From contig JAEWBE010000121.1 in assembly GCA_023391275.1 (NCBI GenBank), positions 1-39,442 on the forward strand: a stretch of 39,442 nt of DNA, in the 5' to 3' direction. Under the pieces are notes generated by a model. That model saw nothing but the letters and a program-made list of their open reading frames with translations. It did not search any database and was not told the origin of the DNA. This DNA is from Bacillota bacterium (lineage in GTDB: Bacteria; Bacillota; Clostridia; Oscillospirales; Acutalibacteraceae). Below, one piece after another: positions 8,383-16,988 of the stretch. The number at the start of each line of letters is the position of its first letter. Within the stretch, counting starts at the first letter, position 1. Both the position numbers and the translations under genes were made by a program.

Positions 8383-9270
8383 TTCTTCCTAAACATTTTA
8401 TGGTTCTGAAATTCCGGTGGTTTGCCGGATCTTAAAATCTTTTGTATGGTCCGGGTTATCGCAGGCAGGTGTCATCCTCTGCGATTATACTGGGCAAGGG
8501 ATCCTTTGTTCTGCCGAAAATGACAGAAAAAAAGCACCCTACTTATGTGGAAAAATATGATATATATATGTATTTATGTATTGATTTAAATAAAATAATT
8601 GTGTATCATTCATAGATTCTATTGACTTGCGACAAATAATGAAGTATTATGAAGGTGCTTCCTTGGACAGCAAATTAAAAGCATTTGATCAGTAATAAAA
8701 GTAAAAAAGCAAGCATAACCAATATGTATAACCTTCACTTCCGCTCTCTGGCACAGCGCTTCTATCGTCAATTCTGAGGACGTATTCAAAAAAAATTTTC
8801 TGCTGTTTTCAGCGATGTTTCATCATCAACTATTTGGATGCTTCTTGTGACGAACTTTACTTTTTTCTTCTGTGACTCCATTTTATGACAACTTTTTGGG
8901 TTCTGGTTTCGTCCACCTGTAGTCTACTGACTATACCCGGGGTTGTCATTCTCAGTTTTTACAGACCTTTGGACATTCTTTTCTTAAACAGTCGTTGTCT
9001 CATCAACCTCTTGTGTTCAACTGTCAGGTGAATTGTCCCGGCTTTAAATTCTTAAAATATAACTGTGGGCGTTTGATTTTTCTGATTTCCTTTCATGCAA
9101 GTTTCTATTTTTCGTCATCTTTAGACCATTTTCTTTATTATTTACAAAATCTCTGCTTAATAATACCTGAAAATATGTTCCCAATATGAATATTTTTGTT
9201 CCGAAAATCGCGTTTTTTGGCATTATTTTAATATTTTCTTATAAATTTTCGTATATGCGAAAGATTTATG
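8383..9270. other. Long AT-rich stretch without a recognisable gene
   Basis: Nearly 900 bp between the SDR terminator and the transporter promoter carry no reading frame with both a ribosome site and family motifs. A small hairpin (ATCGCAG 8458-8464 with CTGCGAT 8479-8485) is visible. On the minus strand around 8880-9110 short open stretches are broken by stops, which could be a decayed gene or mobile element. I cannot identify it. Confidence 0.4.
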
Positions 9271-9330
9271 TTGACAATACACAGTTAACGGTTTACAATT
9301 GTCATTATAATATAATGTTACAACATAGTA
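9271..9330 (+). promoter_or_regulatory. Promoter of the ABC transporter operon with shared operator motif, copy 2
   Basis: TTGACA (9271-9276), 17 nt, TACAAT (9294-9299) is a near-consensus promoter; two overlapping TATAAT boxes follow (9306-9311, 9311-9316). AATGTTACAACATAGTA (9314-9330) starts within the last one and differs by one base from the motif at 5962-5978. A regulator bound here would cover the transcription start. The leader to the ATG at 9623 is about 300 nt. Confidence 0.65.
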
Positions 9331-9359
9331 ATGGACAGACACAGATACGAGTTTCAAAT

Positions 9360-9392
9360 CAGGGATGGGCGATACCTTGGCAACCGTCCCTG
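9360..9392 (+). other. Hairpin in the transporter mRNA leader
   Basis: A 9-bp stem (9360-9368 with 9384-9392, one G-U) encloses a 15-nt loop; flanking GTTTCA and TGAGAC could extend it. It lies in a leader of about 300 nt between promoter and lipoprotein gene. No known riboswitch class fits what I can read. Confidence 0.4.
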
Positions 9393-9622
9393 AGACAGAA
9401 CTGAACAGTGCATCTCAATCGGACCGTGCAGACTATTGAGCCGGCACAACCAAATCATGCTGAAACTTAGTCCGCCACAATTGACAGAGTGCTCGCAGGC
9501 GGCACAATGCGGCATTACATAGAAGCAGGTCGGGGATCCAAGCAATGTCAATGTGGTAGCGCTTAAAAACGGATGTGTTAAAAATTCATATACACATTAA
9601 ACAAATTAAAGGAGTTAGTATT

Positions 9623-10825
9623 ATGAAGAAAAGCAAGTTATGCGCACTTCTGATTACTGCAGCTATGTTGGCAACAACAGTAGCCGGCTGCGGTGGTCAA
9701 GCAACAACAACCGCAGCGTCTACAGCAGACAATGCAGCTTCCGCTGTAACATCAGCTGCTCCCGCATCAACCGCAGCACCGGCGTCAGAAGCTGCGGCAG
9801 CAGTTACCGATTACTCGAAGTTTAAAATTGATGTTTCTAAAATACCCAAAGAGAAGTTAAACACAACATTGTATGTTGCAGCTTCTGTACGTGGCCTTGA
9901 GAATCCTTATATCGCTACTATCGACGAAGGCGCCAAAATGTTCTGCAAATGGTTGGACAGCATTGGACAGAAGTATCAATACCAGGTGTTGGATTCCGGC
10001 GGGGTCAATGATACTGAAATCGATAACATGAAACAATTTGCAGCGAAAGCAAGCGGAAATGCTATTGCTTATGCTGACCCGAATGAATCCGCAATTGCTC
10101 CTTCTCTTGCAGAAGCAATGGCAGCCTCCGGCGGATATTTAGGCACAGCTTGGAACAAGCCGGATGATTCTCATGTTACGGATTATAATCCTAACTGGGT
10201 AATCCATACATCACCTGATAACGTTGCAAATGGTAAAGCAATTGCTGAAGAGATGTTCAAAGCAATGGGCGGTTCCGGAAAAATCTTTGTTATCCAGGGC
10301 TTACTTGGAAACACAGCAAACAACGATCGTTACAAAGGTTTACAGGAAGCTCTTAAAGAAAATCCGAACATCAAAGTAGTACATGACGACACAGGTAACT
10401 GGAAGACAGATGAAGCTCTTAAACTTACTGAAACATGGCTGAGCCAGAATCCGGATGTTAAAGGTATTTGGTGTGCCAATGATAACATGGTTTCCGGTGC
10501 TCTTCAGGCATTGAACAGCAAGGGATTAAAAGGCAAAGTTTCTGTTGTTGGTATTGATGCAAATACAGATGTCGTTGCTGAAGTTGCAAAGGGCAATGTA
10601 ACTGCTACAGTTTCTTCCAACGGATACTTACAGGGCGGCTATACTTTGGCTATCTGCTATGCAGCTTGGATTGGTCAAATCGATCCTGCTAAGATGCCGA
10701 TCGAGTACAGAGAGTTTGCTACCCCGGCTACATTAATTACATCTAAGAATGTTAAAGAATTCCAGGCATACAAACCTGACTTCGACTTTACAGATATCTT
10801 CTGGTGCAAAGCCGATAAAAAATAA
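9623..10825 (+). CDS. Sugar ABC transporter substrate-binding lipoprotein (RbsB-like)
   Basis: A 400-residue extracellular solute-binding protein of the type-1 periplasmic-binding fold (Peripla_BP_4). The start is the ATG at 9623, after AAAGGAG; the frame is open further upstream but without a ribosome site. Residues 1-22 form a lipoprotein signal ending in the lipobox TVAGC, with Cys23 as the lipidated residue. An Ala/Ser/Thr-rich linker (about 27-60) precedes the binding domain. Motifs typical of the family include NPYIATIDEGAK, IQGLLGNTANNDRYKGLQEAL, WCANDNMVSGALQAL and VVGIDANTDVV. It delivers a sugar or polyol to the permeases downstream. The hairpin right after it probably sets its higher expression. 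Confidence 0.92.
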   Translation: MKKSKLCALLITAAMLATTVAGCGGQATTTAASTADNAASAVTSAAPASTAAPASEAAAAVTDYSKFKIDVSKIPKEKLNTTLYVAASVRGLENPYIATIDEGAKMFCKWLDSIGQKYQYQVLDSGGVNDTEIDNMKQFAAKASGNAIAYADPNESAIAPSLAEAMAASGGYLGTAWNKPDDSHVTDYNPNWVIHTSPDNVANGKAIAEEMFKAMGGSGKIFVIQGLLGNTANNDRYKGLQEALKENPNIKVVHDDTGNWKTDEALKLTETWLSQNPDVKGIWCANDNMVSGALQALNSKGLKGKVSVVGIDANTDVVAEVAKGNVTATVSSNGYLQGGYTLAICYAAWIGQIDPAKMPIEYREFATPATLITSKNVKEFQAYKPDFDFTDIFWCKADKK

Positions 10826-10852
10826 TTGAATCTGAATCCTGCGTTTGAGAAA

Positions 10853-10891
10853 TACATAGGGGTGCTGGCTTCGGCTCAGTTCCCCTATGTA
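10853..10891 (+). other. Intercistronic hairpin after the binding-protein gene
   Basis: TACATAGGGG (10853-10862) pairs perfectly with CCCCTATGTA (10882-10891) around a 19-nt loop containing TTCG. No T-run follows, so it is more likely an mRNA-stabilising or partial-attenuation hairpin that raises binding protein relative to permease than a full terminator. Confidence 0.6.
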
Positions 10892-10922
10892 GTTTATGTA
10901 CAATTGATTGGAGACATGTTAT

Positions 10923-11942
10923 ATGGTAAAAGAAAATGTAGCTGCCTTGACCATCGCAGATGAATTTGCTGCAAAAATAAAGGCAGAAAATCAAAAAGAC
11001 CGATTTATGAAATGGGCACCGCTCCTTGTGTTAATCTGTTTGACCATTGCATTTGCGATTGCAAGAGGAGAGGCATTTGCTTCTTTCAGTAATTTTGTAG
11101 CGATATTAAATCAATGGTCGATTCCTCTCTTAGTATCTTTAGGTTTGACCTTTGTTATTATGTTGGGGAGTATTGACTTATCCATCGATGGTACCGTTGG
11201 TATGGCCGGATCTATTTTGTCGGTTTTGGTTCTGAACTCCCGTACCGGTATCAACTTAGGTATGTGGGGCGTTGTAATTGCAATCCTGACCAGCGTTCTT
11301 GTGGGCTTCCTGGTAGGTATTATTCATGTGAAATTCAAGATACCGTCCTTCATGGTTTCTTTTTGTTTTATGAATATATGCATTGGTATCTCTTTTCTTT
11401 CTTATGGCGGAAAACCGGCAGTAATAGAAGATGCTTTTCTGCAGGCTTTAGCAAATGCCTCTTTCCTCAGTATCCCAATCATTACGTGGGTCGCTTTAGT
11501 TGTATTGTTAATTTGCTACTATGTTCAGGAGTATACAGCGTTTGGCCGTCATATCTATGCAGTCGGTACAGACGAAACAATTCCTAAAGCAGTTGGTGTT
11601 AATGTTAATAAAGTTAAAGTTAAAGTATTTACATTAGCTGGTTTTTGTTTTGGTGTAGCAGGTGCGGTTGGCGCTATCCGTCTGGGACAAGGGCAGGCAG
11701 CAATTGGTACCGGTTTGATGTTCCCTGCACAGGCAGCTGTTGTTATCGGCGGTACTTCCTTATCAGGTGGTAAGGGCGGTGTCGTAAATACAATTGTAGG
11801 CACTCTTATTATGACGGTTCTGGATAATGGCTTGACAATGTTAGGTGTTAACCCATACATAAAGACAGGTATTCAAGGTGTTATTATCTTAATAGCAGTT
11901 GTATTAACGATTAAACATAATGCAACAGTAATCAGCAAATAG
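10923..11942 (+). CDS. Sugar ABC transporter permease (RbsC/BPD_transp_2 family), first copy
   Basis: A 339-residue inner-membrane permease with roughly eight to ten hydrophobic segments. The ATG at 10923 follows GGAG at good spacing; a TTG 15 nt upstream has none. Family signatures are readable: SLGLTFVIMLGSIDLSIDGTVGMAGS in the first half and the cytoplasmic coupling loop YAVGTDETIPKAVGVNVNKVKV, followed by AAVVIGGTSLSGGKGG. Like RbsC it forms the membrane channel, here probably as a heterodimer with the second permease at 13500. A 40-residue cytosolic N-terminus precedes the first helix. Its stop lies 16 nt before the ATPase start, so it is co-transcribed. Confidence 0.9.
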   Translation: MVKENVAALTIADEFAAKIKAENQKDRFMKWAPLLVLICLTIAFAIARGEAFASFSNFVAILNQWSIPLLVSLGLTFVIMLGSIDLSIDGTVGMAGSILSVLVLNSRTGINLGMWGVVIAILTSVLVGFLVGIIHVKFKIPSFMVSFCFMNICIGISFLSYGGKPAVIEDAFLQALANASFLSIPIITWVALVVLLICYYVQEYTAFGRHIYAVGTDETIPKAVGVNVNKVKVKVFTLAGFCFGVAGAVGAIRLGQGQAAIGTGLMFPAQAAVVIGGTSLSGGKGGVVNTIVGTLIMTVLDNGLTMLGVNPYIKTGIQGVIILIAVVLTIKHNATVISK

Positions 11943-11958
11943 TCATGGAGTGATAAAA

Positions 11959-13485
11959 ATGGAAAAAAAATTATTGTTTAGTGCAAGAAACATTACCAAA
12001 TCCTTTCATGGCACACAAGCCCTTAAGGGCGTTGATTTAGACGTCTATGAAGGTGAAGTAGTAGGCTTAATCGGTGAAAACGGAGCAGGAAAGTCCACAT
12101 TGCTTAAGATTATCATTGGTGCCCAACCGCAGAGTTCGGGTGAAATGACAATGCATGGCGAGCCGTTTGCACCAAAGGATCCTATCGAAGCTAATAAAAA
12201 TGGTATTGGAATGGTATACCAAGAGCAATCCCTGATTGTTAACCTTTCAGTTGGGCAGAATCTCTTTTTTGGTCACGAAAATGAGATGAGACAGTTCGGC
12301 ATAATTAATTGGAAAAAGATGTATGAAAAGTCAAAGGACATATTGGCGGAGGTTGGTATTACCGATATCAACCCAAGTAAAAAAGTAATTGATTTGAACT
12401 TTGCAACTCGTCAGATGGTTGAAATTGCAAAGGTTGTAAATGTCACAAAAACCGGAGATGACCAAAAATGCCTGATCCTCTTGGATGAGCCTACTTCTGT
12501 TCTGAATGAAGCAGAAGTTCAGCGCTTGTTCGTGGAAATCAGGAAGTTAGTAAAGAAAGGCCATTCCGTTATATTCGTTTCCCATAGACTTGATGAGGTT
12601 TTGGAAATATCAGATCGTGTCTATGTGTATAAGGATGGAGAAAATGCGGGTAACATGCCTATCGCAGAAGCTGATGAAGCCAAGCTTTATGAAGCAATGG
12701 TAGGACGTGAGACTACGACAGAATATTACAAATTGGAAAAACAAGGTAAACCACAGGAAGATGTCGTGTTGGAAATCAAAGACATGGGCTTGTGGGGATG
12801 CTTTAAGCATTGTAATTTCAAGCTTCATAAAGGTGAAATTTTGGGAATTGCCGGCGTGGTTGGCTCTGGTAAGGAAGAGATTTGCTCCGTCTTATGTGGT
12901 GATGAAAAATATACTTCTGGTGAAATGTTTGTCAGAGGAAAAAGAGTCAACTATTCAAGTCCTTCTCAATCATTAAAAGATGGTATTTTAATGATTCCTA
13001 TGGAGAGACTTGTTGAAGGTGTTATCAGGGGCCTTTCCGTTGGGGAGAATATTGCATTGTCGAATGCTGGTAAACTCAGCAAACACGGAATTGTTTCCAA
13101 GAAGGATACAGACAAACAAGCCGACCAATGGATCGATACCTTGAGAATTAAGACAACTGGACGCGATGAGCTGCTGATTCAACTGTCTGGCGGTAATCAG
13201 CAAAAGGTGGTATTTGCAAGAGCCTTGGCATCACAATCAGATATTATTATTCTGAACCACCCGACACGTGGTGTCGATGTTGGTGCGAAAGAAGAAATTT
13301 ATAGCTTGATTCGTGATATCGTTGCAGAAGGTAAATCGGTAATTTTATTGGGCGACACACTTGATGAATGCATTGGAATGAGCAACAGGGTTTTAGTTAT
13401 GAGAGATGGTTTAATTACCGGTGAATTTGATGCGGATGTTGATGAAAAGCCCAGTCAAGTTAGTATCGTCAGCATAATGATGTAG
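11959..13485 (+). CDS. Sugar ABC transporter ATPase with two nucleotide-binding domains (RbsA/MglA type)
   Basis: A 508-residue double ATPase. The ATG at 11959 follows GGAG at 8 nt; a GTG at 11950 is a poorer start. The first domain has Walker A GENGAGKST (39-47), Walker B LILLDEPTS (172-180) and the switch histidine in FVSHRLDE, but its signature is degenerate (FATRQM instead of LSVGQ). The second has an intact signature LSGGNQQ (409-415), a degenerate Walker A (GVVGSGKEE) and a Walker B altered to ILNHPTRGVD, lacking the catalytic Asp-Glu pair. So one composite ATP site should hydrolyse and the other should be dead, an extreme form of the asymmetry known in RbsA. It energises uptake through the flanking permeases. 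Confidence 0.92.
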   Translation: MEKKLLFSARNITKSFHGTQALKGVDLDVYEGEVVGLIGENGAGKSTLLKIIIGAQPQSSGEMTMHGEPFAPKDPIEANKNGIGMVYQEQSLIVNLSVGQNLFFGHENEMRQFGIINWKKMYEKSKDILAEVGITDINPSKKVIDLNFATRQMVEIAKVVNVTKTGDDQKCLILLDEPTSVLNEAEVQRLFVEIRKLVKKGHSVIFVSHRLDEVLEISDRVYVYKDGENAGNMPIAEADEAKLYEAMVGRETTTEYYKLEKQGKPQEDVVLEIKDMGLWGCFKHCNFKLHKGEILGIAGVVGSGKEEICSVLCGDEKYTSGEMFVRGKRVNYSSPSQSLKDGILMIPMERLVEGVIRGLSVGENIALSNAGKLSKHGIVSKKDTDKQADQWIDTLRIKTTGRDELLIQLSGGNQQKVVFARALASQSDIIILNHPTRGVDVGAKEEIYSLIRDIVAEGKSVILLGDTLDECIGMSNRVLVMRDGLITGEFDADVDEKPSQVSIVSIMM

Positions 13486-13499
13486 GGAAGGGATAAATC

Positions 13500-14498
13500 A
13501 TGGAACAGAAAGTAACTAAACCAAAATTGAATATCCAAGAGAGTTTACAAAAATATTTTGCCTTTGCTGTAATTATTCTTCTTGTCATCATCTTTACGAT
13601 ATTACAGCCTAACTTTTTAAATTCAGCCAATCTCGTCAATCTGCTTAGCGACTCGGCGCCGCTTATGATTATGGCTGCCGGTATGACCCCCATAATCCTG
13701 CTGGGGTCGATTGATCTCTCCGTCGGAACAATGTGTTCTGTTGGTAATGTTTTAGTATTAAAATTAATGATGGGATTTGCAAAGAATTCTTCGAACCCCG
13801 CGTCAGCAATACTTTTGGCAATCTTGATTACGGTTCTGATGGGAGTACTTTCAGGAATTGTTCTGGGAAGTATTCACGTTTTACTCAAAGTACCGTCTTT
13901 TATTGCATCTTTGGCATTTATGTCAATTTGGGAATCAGTGGCACTTTTAATCAGCCAGGCTCCGGTGGCATTGCCGAAGGCACTTTATCCAGGTGTTGAA
14001 TGGTATACCATTCATTTTGGACCGGTTGGTCTTCCGCTCGTTTTAGCAGTTCTTTTGATTTTAGGTATTTATGTCTTATTAACAAGAACCGCTTTTGGCA
14101 AGGGTATCTATGCAATCGGCGGAAATGAGCGTGCTGCGCGTATTGCCGGTATTAAGGTCAATAAATATAAAATTATTGCGTTTGCAATGAATGGTTTCTG
14201 TGCAACAATGGGCGCAGTATTTTTAATGGCAAAGGCAAAGAGCTCGGCGCCGACGGTTGGTGATGCTTTTACTTTGATGATCATTTCAGCCGTGGTTTTG
14301 GGTGGATGTTCATTAGTAGGCGGATCAGGAAATATACTCAAGACAATTATCGGTGTGTTTATTGTTGCAATTATCAAAAATGGTATGAACATGGTCGGTG
14401 TTAATGTATATTGGCAAAAGATCGTGTATGGCGCGGTTATTCTGATTTCCATAGCAATCGCCGCCGACAGGTCGTCGAGAAGCTTTATTGTCAAATAG
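13500..14498 (+). CDS. Sugar ABC transporter permease (RbsC family), second copy
   Basis: A 332-residue membrane protein of the BPD_transp_2 family, about nine hydrophobic segments. It has the family motif MAAGMTPIILLGSIDLSVGTMCS, the coupling loop YAIGGNERAARIAGIKVNKYKI and AVVLGGCSLVGGSGN. The ATG follows GGGAAGGG and lies 14 nt after the ATPase stop. Together with the permease at 10923 it implies a heterodimeric channel, as in autoinducer-2 and some sugar systems, rather than the homodimer of ribose transport. A terminator at 14544-14571 ends the operon or sets a lower level for the genes behind it. Confidence 0.9.
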   Translation: MEQKVTKPKLNIQESLQKYFAFAVIILLVIIFTILQPNFLNSANLVNLLSDSAPLMIMAAGMTPIILLGSIDLSVGTMCSVGNVLVLKLMMGFAKNSSNPASAILLAILITVLMGVLSGIVLGSIHVLLKVPSFIASLAFMSIWESVALLISQAPVALPKALYPGVEWYTIHFGPVGLPLVLAVLLILGIYVLLTRTAFGKGIYAIGGNERAARIAGIKVNKYKIIAFAMNGFCATMGAVFLMAKAKSSAPTVGDAFTLMIISAVVLGGCSLVGGSGNILKTIIGVFIVAIIKNGMNMVGVNVYWQKIVYGAVILISIAIAADRSSRSFIVK

Positions 14499-14543
14499 TT
14501 TCACCAATACATACAGTTCATGGCATAAAAAGTAGTTTTAATT

Positions 14544-14575
14544 GGCAAAGAATAAATTTTTATTCTTTGCCTTTA
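14544..14575 (+). terminator. Intrinsic terminator after the transporter operon
   Basis: An 11-bp perfect stem (14544-14554 with 14561-14571) with a 6-nt loop, followed by TTTATAAAAATTTT. It lies between the second permease and the aldo/keto reductase. Confidence 0.75.
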
Positions 14576-14605
14576 TAAAAATTTTATCAAAAGGAGAGAT
14601 CATCC

Positions 14606-15457
14606 ATGGTACAAGAATTTCGGGTATTATCCAATGGAGTTCAAATTCCGTCCATTGGATTTGGAAGCTGGCAGTCGCCGGAAGGCAGTCTTACAGAAGC
14701 GGCAATTAAAACAGCGTTGGAATGTGGTTTTCGCCATATTGATGCGGCCGCCATTTATGGTAATGAAGTAAGTGTTGGCAATGGAATAAAAGCAAGTCAT
14801 GTGAAGCGTGAGGATATCTTTATTACAAGTAAGGTTTGGAACTCAGAACATGGCTATGAAACTACTTTGGCAGCATTTGAAAAAACCATTAATGACTTAC
14901 AGGTTGATTATCTGGATTTATATCTGATTCATTGGCCAAATCCGAAGCAGTTCAGAGACTGCTATGTAGAGAAGAATATCGAAACATGGAAGGCCTTTGA
15001 AAAGCTTTATAAAGAAGGCAAAGTAAGAGCAATCGGAGTAAGCAACTTCTTCCCATATCATATTGAGGAAATATTACCATCTATCAGCATTGCTCCAATG
15101 GTTAATCAGATTGAATATCATCCGAGTTCTTTAAAAGCAGAGACGATTGCGTATTGCAGGAAAAACAATATTTTAGTTGAGGGTTATTCTCCAATGGCTA
15201 ACGGAAAAGTTTTTGCCGTGAAAGAGCTCAACGATATTGCTAGTAAATATCATAAAACGGTATCGCAGGTTGTTCTTCGCTGGTGCATGCAGAATGATGT
15301 TGTTCCGCTGTCGAAATCCATCACTCCGGAAAGAATCAAAGAAAACTTTGATGTATTCGATTTTGAGCTGGCTCAGGAAGATATGAGAACGATAGATGCG
15401 ATAACAACATGTAAAGGGTCAGGAGACAGTGAACACCCTGATCAGGTAGATTTTTAA
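14606..15457 (+). CDS. Aldo/keto reductase
   Basis: A 283-residue AKR of the AKR5-like prokaryotic group. The catalytic tetrad is Asp46, Tyr51 (IYGNE), Lys76 (SKVWN) and His109 (LIHWP). The C-terminal cofactor-binding part reads VPLSKSITPERIKENFDVF, typical of NADPH-dependent members. The ATG has AAAGGAGAG upstream. It follows the transporter terminator by 30 nt and leads a small run of genes (VOC protein, lactonase). Its length is standard, unlike the longer AKR at 880-1929; the two are clearly different paralogues. Likely roles are reduction of a sugar or its oxidation product. Confidence 0.9.
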   Translation: MVQEFRVLSNGVQIPSIGFGSWQSPEGSLTEAAIKTALECGFRHIDAAAIYGNEVSVGNGIKASHVKREDIFITSKVWNSEHGYETTLAAFEKTINDLQVDYLDLYLIHWPNPKQFRDCYVEKNIETWKAFEKLYKEGKVRAIGVSNFFPYHIEEILPSISIAPMVNQIEYHPSSLKAETIAYCRKNNILVEGYSPMANGKVFAVKELNDIASKYHKTVSQVVLRWCMQNDVVPLSKSITPERIKENFDVFDFELAQEDMRTIDAITTCKGSGDSEHPDQVDF

Positions 15458-15483
15458 AGAATAAAACGAAAGGAAACGACATT

Positions 15484-15879
15484 ATGATTAAAAACAGAAA
15501 TCATGATCATATTGGATTGGCTACAAACGATATTGAAGCTACCGTAAATTGGTATATTGATGTGCTCGGCTTTAAGCTGATTGGCGATTTTGTATGTCCT
15601 GATGGGTCGCCTTGCAAGTTTATTAAAAACACAGATATCACCTATGAAATTTTTCAGCCTGTAGGTGGCGTAAAATCGGAAGTGGCAGGGAAAATAGATC
15701 ATTTTGCTTACAAATCGACAGATATTGAAAAAGATTTTGCGTTTTGTAAAGAGCAGGGATACGATATCACAACGAATGGAATAGAAGGTATTCCGACCTT
15801 TTGGGAAAAAGGCTGCAGATATTTTAAAATTGCAAGCCCTACGGGCGAGCAAATTGAATTTTGTGAGGTAGTAAAATAA
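15484..15879 (+). CDS. VOC-superfamily (glyoxalase/lactoylglutathione lyase-like) protein
   Basis: A 131-residue protein with the two beta-alpha-beta-beta-beta modules of the vicinal-oxygen-chelate fold. Four candidate metal ligands are in the expected places: His9 (DHIGLA), Glu55 (YEIFQP), His73 (IDHFAY) and Glu125 (EQIEFCE). Members include glyoxalase I, epimerases and dioxygenases, so the reaction cannot be fixed from sequence. The ATG follows AAAGGAAA, 26 nt after the aldo/keto reductase, and its stop overlaps the start of the lactonase gene (TAATG). This coupling suggests work on the same metabolite, perhaps as a sugar epimerase or isomerase. Confidence 0.82.
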   Translation: MIKNRNHDHIGLATNDIEATVNWYIDVLGFKLIGDFVCPDGSPCKFIKNTDITYEIFQPVGGVKSEVAGKIDHFAYKSTDIEKDFAFCKEQGYDITTNGIEGIPTFWEKGCRYFKIASPTGEQIEFCEVVK

Positions 15880-16865
15880 TGAAACAGACAGAATTGTTTT
15901 GCTTGCTTCCTGACTATGTGTCTACTCCGGACGGAATGGCTGTCCATGAAAGTGGAGACTTGGTTTTGGCATGCCCTAATTATGCAATTGACACGATGCC
16001 GGGATGTATTCTTAGAATTACAAAGGATCGCCAGGTCAGAAAATGGTTTGATGTTCCGGTTTTAGAGGAAACCGGTCAGGCTCGCCCGATGGGTATTGAA
16101 TTTGGGCCTGATGGAGATCTTTACATAGTTGATAATCAAGGATGGTCCGGGGATCCGAAGTTCGTGCGCAAAGGCAGAATCCTGCGCGTCAGAATGGACG
16201 GCGATGAGATGGTATACTGCAAAACCGTCGCTTACAATATGGAACATCCGAATGGTATTCGTGTTTGGGGCAATAAAGTTTATGTGACGAATAGTTTGCA
16301 GGAGTTAATCAAAGACCCGTCGGGTAAACTTGTAAGTTGCATTAATTTCTTCGATTTAGACGAAGAAAATATAGAAATGACAAACACGCTTGCAGACGCC
16401 AAACATATTTTTGATACTTATGTTACAGAAAATCTGGACGACCAATATGGGCTTGATGGAATCGTATTTGACAAGCAGGGTAATCTGTATGTGGGTAATT
16501 TCGGCGACGGCGCCATTTGGAAAGTAAAGCTGAATCCGGATGGAACAATGAAGAGCAAAGAGATATTTGCAAAAGACAAAGAAAACTTACAGGTCACGGA
16601 TGGTATGATATTTGATGACCAAGGGAATTTGTATATTGCCGATTTCTCGGTCAACGCAATTGGCAAGGTGTATCCTGACGGAAAAGTGGAACGCTTTGCA
16701 CAGAGTCCGGACTGCGATGGCTTTAACGGTGAACTTGATCAACCCGGTGAGCCGTGTTTCTGGGATGGGAAATTAATTATCTCTTGCTTTGACACTGTAA
16801 TAGGACCTGGTAAAGTTAATACAAAGCATGAACAGCCTGCGACACTGTCTATGATCAGATTATAA
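15879..16865 (+). CDS. SMP-30/gluconolactonase-like beta-propeller protein
   Basis: A 328-residue predicted six-bladed propeller of the SMP-30/gluconolactonase (SGL) family, which opens sugar lactones using a central divalent metal. Repeated blade motifs are seen: MGIEFGPDGDLYIVDN, HPNGIRVWGNKVYVTN, LDGIVFDKQGNLYVGNF and VTDGMIFDDQGNLYIADF. The conserved Asn and Asp residues of these turns are the usual metal ligands. No signal peptide, so it is cytosolic. Translation is coupled to the VOC gene through a TAATG overlap. A lactonase next to dehydrogenases suggests that the sugar can be oxidised to a lactone and then an aldonate, an inference from context. Confidence 0.85.
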   Translation: MKQTELFCLLPDYVSTPDGMAVHESGDLVLACPNYAIDTMPGCILRITKDRQVRKWFDVPVLEETGQARPMGIEFGPDGDLYIVDNQGWSGDPKFVRKGRILRVRMDGDEMVYCKTVAYNMEHPNGIRVWGNKVYVTNSLQELIKDPSGKLVSCINFFDLDEENIEMTNTLADAKHIFDTYVTENLDDQYGLDGIVFDKQGNLYVGNFGDGAIWKVKLNPDGTMKSKEIFAKDKENLQVTDGMIFDDQGNLYIADFSVNAIGKVYPDGKVERFAQSPDCDGFNGELDQPGEPCFWDGKLIISCFDTVIGPGKVNTKHEQPATLSMIRL

Positions 16866-16988
16866 CAGTTCCTTCTGTCATGTAATCCGTGCGCTTTCTA
16901 ATGTAAGAGCGGTTTCAAAGTGTTCGGGTAAAAAACATTAACAGGTTTGTTTTCCGAAATTTTTAATATTATGGAAAGATGGTTGATT

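Noticed and set aside
8995..9189. Open frame of 64 codons on the plus strand
   Set aside because: No ribosome site, Phe/Leu-rich composition as expected from AT-rich non-coding sequence, no family features.
9360..9392. SAM-type riboswitch in the transporter leader (GGCAACC present)
   Set aside because: Only the short GGCAACC and a hairpin fit; the remaining core, kink-turn and closing stem are absent, and the downstream genes are not sulfur-related.
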